From the NCBI GenBank assembly GCA_018065345.1, contig JAGHTM010000108.1, positions 1-10,576 of the forward strand: 10,576 nucleotides of DNA. The letters run 5' to 3'. The DNA is from Candidatus Enterousia merdequi. Lineage in GTDB: Bacteria; Pseudomonadota; Alphaproteobacteria; Rs-D84. The position numbers and the translations under genes were made by a program. Shown in pieces: positions 6,239 through 10,576 of this stretch (position 1 is its first letter; the number at the start of each line of letters is the position of its first letter). The notes under the pieces were generated by a model. It saw only the letters and a program-made list of their open reading frames with translations. It searched no databases and was not told the origin of the DNA.

Positions 6239-7333
6239 ATGTTAAATGTAAGATTTCGTGAAAAAACAAATGCATGGCCTGGGTTTGTAGATTTATTTTC
6301 TAATCTGGTTATTATTTTAATATTCTTGCTTATTGTGTTCGTATTTTTATGGACAACAACCAGTGTGTTCAACAAAAATACTGGTGCGAAAAAAGTTGCA
6401 GAATTGGAACAAACTTCTCAAGAACAAGCAGAACAAATCGAACAAATGACTGCTGACCAACAACAAGCAGAACAATTATTGATTGCTGCAAGAGACGCAT
6501 TGGAAAATCAAGAAGCAACTATCAACAATCAACGCATTCAAAGTGAAAATCTTGCAAATGCGTATGAAGAACAATTGACTCAATTGACTGCTAACCAAGC
6601 AGAACTTGCGAAACAAATTGCTTCATTAACAGAACAATTACAACTGGCTGTGGAAGAAAAACAACTTGCAACAGAACGTGGCGATGAAGACAGACAAGCA
6701 ATTCTTGATCAAGCAAATCTTGAAATAAACGAATTAAACGCACGCATTGCTGATTTGGAACTTGCTTTACAAGATGCAGAAAACGTTGCGAAACAAAAAG
6801 AAGTTGAATATACAGAAATGTCGAATCGTTTGAACAAAGCATTGGCTGAAAAAGTTGCAGAATTAAATTCGTTGTCTGAATATCAATCTGATTTTTACAA
6901 GCAAGTTAAAACAGCTCTTGGCGACCGCACAACAATAAAACAAGATGGCGATAGATTTATCGTATCAAGTGATATTTTGTTCAAAAGCGGTTCTTATACA
7001 GTATCTGCTGACGGAAAAAAACAATTAAAAGCATTGGCAAATGTAATCAAAGATTTTGAAAACAAAATCCCTACTGATATAGATTGGATAATACGTGTCG
7101 ATGGTCATACAGATAATAAACCTGTAGTCCCTGGAACCCAAGGTTATAAAAACAATATGCAGTTATCCCTACTTCGTGCAACCGCTGTTGTAAACGAAAT
7201 GGTAAAAAATGGTGTTTCAAAACGCAGATTGGTTCCATCTGGATTTGGTGAAATGCATCCAACAGAACTGGGACAAACACCAGAAATATTACAAAAGAAT
7301 CGTCGCATAGAATTACAATTAACAAACAAATAA
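6239..7333 (+). CDS. MotB/OmpA-like peptidoglycan-binding stator partner
   Basis: This 364-aa protein has a short cytoplasmic N-terminus, WPGFVDLFSNLVIILIFLLI (residues 13-32), one transmembrane helix to about 38, a long Gln/Glu-rich coiled coil (about 52-220), and a C-terminal OmpA domain (about 230-362). Asp18 at the start of the helix matches the position of the proton-carrying Asp in MotB, TolR and ExbD. OmpA hallmarks are VDGHTDNKPV (288-296), NNMQLSLLRATAV (305-317), GFGEMHP and NRRIEL (354-359), including Asp and Arg positions used to bind diaminopimelate. It likely anchors the MotA-like protein to the cell wall. Such pairs are common in Alphaproteobacteria outside flagellar loci; their precise role is not settled. 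A GAGAGAGGG ribosome site precedes the ATG. It ends at a strong terminator. Confidence 0.92.
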   Translation: MLNVRFREKTNAWPGFVDLFSNLVIILIFLLIVFVFLWTTTSVFNKNTGAKKVAELEQTSQEQAEQIEQMTADQQQAEQLLIAARDALENQEATINNQRIQSENLANAYEEQLTQLTANQAELAKQIASLTEQLQLAVEEKQLATERGDEDRQAILDQANLEINELNARIADLELALQDAENVAKQKEVEYTEMSNRLNKALAEKVAELNSLSEYQSDFYKQVKTALGDRTTIKQDGDRFIVSSDILFKSGSYTVSADGKKQLKALANVIKDFENKIPTDIDWIIRVDGHTDNKPVVPGTQGYKNNMQLSLLRATAVVNEMVKNGVSKRRLVPSGFGEMHPTELGQTPEILQKNRRIELQLTNK

Positions 7334-7338
7334 AAACA

Positions 7339-7364
7339 CCGCCCAAACGGGCGGATTATTTTTT
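7339..7364 (+). terminator. Rho-independent terminator of the stator unit
   Basis: Stem CCGCCC (7339-7344) / GGGCGG (7349-7354), loop AAAC, then a T-rich tail. It begins five bases after the OmpA-like stop codon. Confidence 0.92.
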
Positions 7365-7395
7365 CAAATAAAATTTAATATTATTAAAAAATATA

Positions 7396-7424
7396 TTTGC
7401 ATTTTATAAAAATAAGTATATAAT
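7396..7424 (+). promoter_or_regulatory. Promoter of tRNA-Pro
   Basis: -35 TTTGCA (7396-7401, 4 of 6), 17-bp spacer, perfect -10 TATAAT (7419-7424). The predicted start near 7431 is a few bases before the mature tRNA. Confidence 0.7.
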
Positions 7425-7436
7425 AACTTTCGTTTT

Positions 7437-7513
7437 CGGGGTGTAGCTCAGTCTGGTAGAGTACTTGGTTTGGGACCAAGGTGTCGAAGGTTCGAATCCT
7501 TTCGCCCCGACCA
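7437..7513 (+). tRNA. tRNA-Pro (anticodon UGG)
   Basis: Complete cloverleaf. The acceptor stem is CGGGGTG (7437-7443) with CGCCCCG (7503-7509), one G-U pair. The D stem is GCTC/GAGT. The anticodon stem is CTTGG/CCAAG around loop TTTGGGA, giving anticodon TGG at 7471-7473. The T arm holds GGTTCGAATCC. Discriminator A and the CCA end (7511-7513) are encoded in the DNA. It has its own promoter and terminator, and its 3' end is part of a 25-bp direct repeat found again at 8570. Confidence 0.98.
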
Positions 7514-7532
7514 CGAAATTCAAAACCGCCAC
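7508..7532 (+). repeat. Left copy of 25-bp direct repeat at tRNA 3' end (att-like)
   Basis: Bases 7508-7532 (CGACCACGAAATTC onward, ending CCGCCAC) are identical to 8570-8594. The repeat covers the last six bases of the tRNA including CCA, the spacer and the left arm of its terminator. tRNA 3' ends are usual integration targets, so this may be an attachment site. No tyrosine integrase is seen between the copies. Confidence 0.75.
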
Positions 7533-7549
7533 TAAGGGCGGTTTTTCTT
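7522..7549 (+). terminator. Terminator of tRNA-Pro
   Basis: AAAACCGCC (7522-7530) pairs with GGCGGTTTT (7537-7545), loop ACTAAG, followed by T-rich sequence. Confidence 0.9.
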
Positions 7550-7570
7550 TTGTTTTCTAATACTTGCGTC

Positions 7571-7624
7571 GAGTTCGAAACTTCACTTTTTTGAAAGTGC
7601 TATTTTCGACCCGTTTTCGAACTC
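7571..7624. repeat. Nested inverted repeats between tRNA and beta-barrel gene
   Basis: An outer 10-bp pair GAGTTCGAAA (7571-7580) / TTTCGAACTC (7615-7624) encloses a hairpin CACTTT (7584-7589) / AAAGTG (7594-7599). Function unknown. The outer arm contains GTTCGA, a sequence that recurs in this region. Confidence 0.6.
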
Positions 7625-7630
7625 TTAAAT

Positions 7631-7658
7631 AAAAAAGGTTAGAAGCCTAACCTTTTTT
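7631..7658 (-). terminator. Terminator of the outer-membrane beta-barrel gene
   Basis: Perfect 12-bp stem AAAAAAGGTTAG (7631-7642) / CTAACCTTTTTT (7647-7658), loop AAGC. It is symmetrical and works in either direction. It lies 31 bases past the - strand gene's stop. Confidence 0.92.
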
Positions 7659-7689
7659 ATAGTTCGAATCTTTTCTGTTCACTTTGCTA

Positions 7690-8445
7690 TTAAAAGATAT
7701 ATTTTGTTCCAATTAAGAATTGATTTGCTTTATATTTCAATTCAGAACCATAAACAGTTATAGAACCATAATTTAAGTATCTGTATTCCGTATTTAATGA
7801 AAAACTTTCTGTAATATTAAATGATGCACCAAGACCGATTTGCAAAAACATATTTGATGCGGAATGCTTTTCACTATTAGAAGTATGCTCTGTTGAATCG
7901 TAGGAAGAGTTCCAAGAATCAACAATAATGTCTACAACTATTTGATTTTCTTGGGTTAATTCACCATATCCTAAGCCAGCGGTAATAAAAGGTGTAATAA
8001 ATATAGGTGTCTTTATATCAACATATGTATTAAATAATGCTCCAGAAGCGTTTGCCTTAACAGTATCTTTTCGTGTCTCATAATTATATGTTAAATAAGG
8101 ATAATTTAATCCTGTTGTCCAAGACCTTTGTGAAACATAACTATTAGAATCTGATGTGTTGTGTAAATACTCCGCTTCTAAACGAAAAGCAAATATACCG
8201 AAAGCCGATGAATCAAACTTTAACCCAAATGCAGGATTTAAAGAAAATGTATTATTTGTAAAATCTTTACTCGATATATCAGATATTTGTATTTTGTTAT
8301 TGTTATAACCTAATTTCAATGAGATATATGGTCTAATTTTCATATCTTGAACAAAATCGAATTCTTCTTGTTTTGATGCTGTAGTCTCTGCACAAACAAA
8401 AAACGGGAACATTATAAGAAAAATCGATATTGGTAATACTTTCAT
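7690..8445 (-). CDS. Outer-membrane beta-barrel surface protein
   Basis: This 251-aa protein has a signal peptide (MKVLPISIFLIMFPFFVCA, cleavage before ETTASKQ). The mature part alternates hydrophobic/aromatic and polar residues in strand-like blocks (RPYISLKLGYNNN, FAFRLEAEYLHN, PFITAGLGYGEL, MFLQIGLGASFNITESFSLNTEYRYL) with polar loops. It ends in NQFLIGTKYIF, the terminal Phe that guides barrel insertion. This fits the small eight-stranded OmpA/OmpW-like or Rickettsiales surface-antigen barrels (family class inferred; exact family not recognised). The loop near residues 170-195 (Asp/Ser/Asn-rich) is likely exposed. Shine-Dalgarno AAAGGA lies 7 bases before ATG, with its own promoter upstream and terminator downstream, so it is monocistronic. 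It sits between the two copies of the tRNA-derived 25-bp repeat. Confidence 0.88.
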   Translation of the reverse strand: MKVLPISIFLIMFPFFVCAETTASKQEEFDFVQDMKIRPYISLKLGYNNNKIQISDISSKDFTNNTFSLNPAFGLKFDSSAFGIFAFRLEAEYLHNTSDSNSYVSQRSWTTGLNYPYLTYNYETRKDTVKANASGALFNTYVDIKTPIFITPFITAGLGYGELTQENQIVVDIIVDSWNSSYDSTEHTSNSEKHSASNMFLQIGLGASFNITESFSLNTEYRYLNYGSITVYGSELKYKANQFLIGTKYIF

Positions 8446-8473
8446 ACAAACATCCTTTCATAACAACAATATA

Positions 8474-8502
8474 ACTATATTCCAATACCTGTCATTTTTC
8501 AA
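8474..8502 (-). promoter_or_regulatory. Promoter of the beta-barrel gene
   Basis: - strand -35 TTGAAA (8497-8502) and -10 TATAGT (8474-8479) with exactly 17 bp between. A 14-bp AT palindrome (8501-8514) overlaps the upstream side of the -35. This is part of the gene-free stretch 8446-8883, whose other contents are listed separately. Confidence 0.68.
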
Positions 8503-8569
8503 TATTTAAATATTTTCTAATCTCTCTTCCAATCTGTATTATCTCAGTTCGAGAATTGCTAACCCAGCA

Positions 8570-8594
8570 CGACCACGAAATTCAAAACCGCCAC
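8570..8594 (+). repeat. Right copy of the 25-bp tRNA-end direct repeat
   Basis: Identical to 7508-7532. Upstream lies AGTTCGAGAATTG (8546-8558), reminiscent of a tRNA T-loop, but no tRNA can be folded here. It looks like a relic of a tRNA 3' end with its terminator, as expected at the far boundary of a tRNA-integrated segment. Confidence 0.75.
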
Positions 8595-8610
8595 ATTTGT
8601 GGTGGTTTTT
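8584..8610 (+). terminator. Orphan terminator after the right repeat
   Basis: AAAACCGCCAC (8584-8594) pairs with GTGGTGGTTTT (8599-8609, one G-U), loop ATTT. No + strand gene precedes it, so it is either a relic of a tRNA unit or insulates downstream DNA from upstream transcription. Confidence 0.75.
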
Positions 8611-8620
8611 AATTTTGTGT

Positions 8621-8773
8621 ATGTGGTTAAAATTGGATTTGATACATCACAACAAAGTTGTCGGTTCGACTATGAGTAAGCGAAAACGAGTCTTGCGAAG
8701 TTTGAGTGCTAACGAATGTGGCACAGGCATTTATGCCGAGCCTATCTTTCGCCTCGACAAAACCAATTCATAA
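8621..8773 (+). other. GC-elevated structured element with possible 50-codon ORF
   Basis: Bases 8641-8760 are about 46% G+C while the next 60 bases are about 17%. An open frame runs from ATG 8621 (or 8672, MSKRKRVLRSLSANECGTG...) to TAA 8771-8773 but lacks a ribosome binding site. The DNA also folds: TTGTCG (8658-8663)/CGACAA (8755-8760), GCGAAA (8680-8685)/TTTCGC (8747-8752) nested inside, and hairpin GGCATTTATGCC (8726-8737). It may be a dispersed repeat or structured RNA rather than a gene. The rest of 8774-8850 is AT-rich with nothing recognised. Confidence 0.4.
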
Positions 8774-8850
8774 AAACAGATATGTTTAATTATAGGTTTT
8801 ATTGATTTTTATTATTGTATATCAAGGAAAAAACTTCCCCGATCAGACAT

Positions 8851-8874
8851 TAAAAAGTATCGCTTTTCGCGATA
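8851..8874 (-). terminator. Terminator of the serine recombinase gene
   Basis: Stem TATCGC (8858-8863) / GCGATA (8869-8874), loop of five. On the - strand it is followed by CTTTTTAA. It lies 9 bases past the recombinase stop. Confidence 0.78.
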
Positions 8875-8883
8875 TTTTATTAT

Positions 8884-9510
8884 TCAACAACTTGTGTTGA
8901 CCATAGCACCAGCCCAGCCCATACGTTTTACAAAATTCGATACTGTTGCAGGGGTTACGCACATTATTTTAGAAATTTGATATCGGGTTATTCCCTTATC
9001 TAATAACTTTTTTATTTTTTTAGTGTTTTGTGACAATTTTAATTTATTTGATTGTTCAGAAAAAGGTCGCCCTAACCTTTTACCCGAAGCACGAATACTT
9101 TCAAGTGAAGTTTTTGTCCTTTGGGAAATCAAATTGCGTTCTATTTCAGCAGACAACCCAAAAGCAAAAGCCATTACTTTGCTTTGAATATCGTTTCCAA
9201 GTCGATAATTTTCTTTCAAAGTCCAAACCTGACAATCTTTATTCAAACAAGTTTCTAATATACGCATTACTTCAAGCAAAGAACGTCCAAGTCTTGATAT
9301 CTCAACAGAAATGACAATATCTCCATTATGCAAATTATTTAACAACTGTCCAAGTTGTCTTTTATTCAAAGGATTTCGCGAAGATATAGTTTCTTCAATC
9401 CATTTATCAATGTGAATATTATTTTTTCTTGCGAACTGTTCTATTTCAAAATGCTGATGAGTGCAAGTTTGTTTATTTGAAGAGACACGAATATACCCAT
9501 ATACAGACAT
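8884..9510 (-). CDS. Serine recombinase, resolvase/invertase family (Mpi-like)
   Basis: This 208-aa protein starts MSVYGYIRVSSNKQT, with Arg8 and the nucleophile Ser10 of small serine recombinases, which cut both strands at short sites through a phosphoserine link and invert or excise DNA. Other family residues: SRLGRSLLEV (Arg73, Arg76), YRLGNDIQSKVMAFAFGLSAEIERNLISQRT (102-132, with Glu122 and Arg125 in the long E helix), GKRLGRP linker, and a C-terminal helix-turn-helix (about 164-195, GITRYQISKIMCVTPATVSNF). The block GDIVISVEISRLGR and the E helix closely recall the Bacteroides Mpi/PinR-type invertases, by memory only. The terminal MGWAGAMVNTSC tail is unusual. A Shine-Dalgarno AAAAGGA lies 7 bases before ATG. 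Its target sites are not identified. An adhesin gene lies upstream on the same strand but is separated by a terminator. Confidence 0.95.
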   Translation of the reverse strand: MSVYGYIRVSSNKQTCTHQHFEIEQFARKNNIHIDKWIEETISSRNPLNKRQLGQLLNNLHNGDIVISVEISRLGRSLLEVMRILETCLNKDCQVWTLKENYRLGNDIQSKVMAFAFGLSAEIERNLISQRTKTSLESIRASGKRLGRPFSEQSNKLKLSQNTKKIKKLLDKGITRYQISKIMCVTPATVSNFVKRMGWAGAMVNTSC

Positions 9511-9548
9511 AACATTATCCTTTTATTAAAAAAATTATTGTAAAGAGA

Positions 9549-9566
9549 TTCAAAACAAAGTTTGAA
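9549..9566. repeat. Inverted repeat upstream of the recombinase gene
   Basis: TTCAAA-ACAAAG-TTTGAA, 6-bp arms, 38 bases before the recombinase start. It overlaps the place expected for a -35 if the - strand TACAAT at 9537-9542 is a -10. It could be an operator or recombinase site. No second copy was seen in the window. Confidence 0.4.
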
Positions 9567-9600
9567 ATATATTAAAAACCAAAATTTTTATATTTACATA

Positions 9601-9632
9601 AAAAAAGACCACCCAATTGGGCAGTCTTTTTT
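9601..9632 (-). terminator. Terminator of the trimeric autotransporter gene
   Basis: AAAAAAGAC (9601-9609) pairs with GTCTTTTTT (9624-9632), with a CA/CA internal mismatch and inner CCCAATTGGG. Symmetrical. It lies 28 bases after the adhesin stop and before the recombinase gene, so the two are separate transcripts. Confidence 0.9.
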
Positions 9633-9659
9633 AGTCTAACCAAAACTCTATAAATTAAA

Positions 9660-10576
9660 TTAGAACAATTTGAATTTATAGTTTGCGCCAGCTCTGATAG
9701 AGAACTGAGTTTCATCGCCTTGTGCAATACCTGCACCAGCATTTACTGACCAAGAATCAGAAATACCCAAAGCTGTACCAAATGCAGCAGCGGATTGTCC
9801 ATTATAGTAGCCATAACCAGCACCAACAGACATTTCGCCTTTCTTTACATTAGATACTTCAACAGCAGACAAAGCTGTAGCAGCTGCGATACCACCGGAA
9901 ACATTCTTTTCCAATGTATCAACTTTTTTATCTGTGTAAGCATTTGCAGATTTCAAAGTTGCAGCACTATCTTGACGAACAGATTCAATAGCATTAGCTA
10001 ATTTTCCATCTTCAGCTTCACGAGTAGCTGCTTCTTTGTCAATAGCATCAGCGTTTCTACCGATAGCATTATCCAAAGATACCAAATGGTCTTCAACAGT
10101 TGTTCCAACCGCTAAATCGCCGACATAATTGCCGTCTTTATCCAATCTTGTAGATGCATCGGATTTTGTACCATTGAATGTTTTAACACCTTCTGCTTCA
10201 CTGATCAAACCGTGTGTTTTACCCATGCGAGTATTAATATCTGATATCGCTTCTTCACTTTCCGTTGCTCTTCCAGCCAAAGCTCTATCCATCAGCTCAC
10301 GAACACCCGCTTCGGTTTTTGCTGTGTCGTTGATAACTTTTGCAAGACTTTTGTTATATGTATCTACAGCTGTATTGTAAGCAGTTGTATCTGTGTCAAA
10401 TTGTGTTGATTGACTGTTCCATCCTGTTTTATAGCCACTTATAGTATTAATAGTACCATTATCTGCTACTACTGCACCAGCAACAGCATTAAAGTTTTCA
10501 GTGTTAAATTCTTTATAATTATCTAATTTTTCTTTCAATTCGCCAACACCAGCAACATCAGCTTCATATGCAGCTT
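9660..10576 (-). CDS. YadA-like trimeric autotransporter adhesin, C-terminal part
   Basis: The frame stays open to the window edge (upstream residues read AAYEADVAGVGELKEK), so the start is outside and at least 304 residues are visible. Most of the visible part is a helical stalk with heptad-like blocks (DAIDKEAATREAEDGKLANAIESVRQ, then KSANAYTDKKVDTLEKNV). The last 75 or so residues are the membrane anchor: GGIAAATALSAV, then four strands (GEMSVGAGYGYYNGQSAAAFG, then WSVNAGAGI, then FSIRAGANYKFKLF) ending in Phe. Trimers of this type form a 12-stranded pore in the outer membrane and display adhesive stalks on the surface. A terminator follows the stop, and the invertase-like gene lies beyond it. 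What the missing head binds cannot be told. Confidence 0.93.
   Translation of the reverse strand, partial: AAYEADVAGVGELKEKLDNYKEFNTENFNAVAGAVVADNGTINTISGYKTGWNSQSTQFDTDTTAYNTAVDTYNKSLAKVINDTAKTEAGVRELMDRALAGRATESEEAISDINTRMGKTHGLISEAEGVKTFNGTKSDASTRLDKDGNYVGDLAVGTTVEDHLVSLDNAIGRNADAIDKEAATREAEDGKLANAIESVRQDSAATLKSANAYTDKKVDTLEKNVSGGIAAATALSAVEVSNVKKGEMSVGAGYGYYNGQSAAAFGTALGISDSWSVNAGAGIAQGDETQFSIRAGANYKFKLF

Noticed and set aside
5066..7333. Zorya-type anti-phage system (ZorA/ZorB-like pair)
   Set aside because: The MotA-like plus OmpA-like pair resembles ZorAB in layout, but no ZorC/ZorD or ZorE follows; the unit ends in a terminator and then a tRNA. The WPGFVDLFSN start fits the common alphaproteobacterial envelope pair better.
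8521..8575. Second tRNA at the right 25-bp repeat
   Set aside because: Only the terminal bases and a T-loop-like GTTCGAGA are present. Spacing to CCA is wrong and no acceptor, D or anticodon stem can be formed.
7690..10576. An invertible segment bounded by inverted repeats
   Set aside because: I looked for matching inverted repeats around the barrel promoter, the recombinase and the adhesin end and saw only short AT-rich matches expected by chance.

Overview
The window is AT-rich DNA from a Gram-negative, host-associated-looking bacterium. The best guess is an alphaproteobacterium of the gut or endosymbiont type. Pointers are the gene order rpsF-rpsR-rplI, a MotA/TolQ/ExbB-like protein followed by an OmpA-domain protein starting with a WPGFVDLFSN motif (a pair common in Alphaproteobacteria), two outer-membrane proteins ending in Phe, and signal-peptide-bearing Cys-module proteins. 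This assignment is inferred from gene content and was not tested by any search.

Region 1 (1-3369, + strand) is a three-gene unit of lineage-specific proteins. It holds the 3' part of a Gly/Thr/Pro-rich protein, a secreted protein built of four-cysteine modules, and a secreted coiled-coil/glycine-zipper protein whose start overlaps the previous stop (ATGA). The first gene contains a 9-G tract. An intergenic element follows, made of two diverged inverted arms that each fold into two mini-hairpins, and then a bidirectional terminator.

Region 2 (3592-5020, - strand) is the ribosomal operon rpsF (S6) - rpsR (S18) - rplI (L9). A long imperfect hairpin lies between rpsR and rplI. The rpsF promoter is back to back with the promoter of region 3, and their -35 hexamers overlap.

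Region 3 (5066-7333, + strand) is a two-gene cell-envelope unit. It encodes a MotA/TolQ/ExbB-type inner-membrane protein with an unidentified cytoplasmic C-terminal domain, then a MotB/OmpA-like protein with one membrane helix, a long coiled coil and a peptidoglycan-binding domain. A strong terminator ends it.

Region 4 (7396-8620) holds tRNA-Pro(UGG) with its promoter and terminator, then an outer-membrane beta-barrel protein on the - strand. A 25-bp sequence covering the tRNA 3' end and half of its terminator recurs 1062 bp downstream, so the beta-barrel gene sits between direct repeats, as in a tRNA-integrated island.

Region 5 (8621-10576) has a small GC-elevated structured element with a possible 50-codon ORF, a serine recombinase resembling Mpi-type invertases (- strand), and the 3' part of a YadA-like trimeric autotransporter adhesin (- strand). 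Surface proteins beside an invertase suggest possible surface variation, but no invertible segment was found inside the window.
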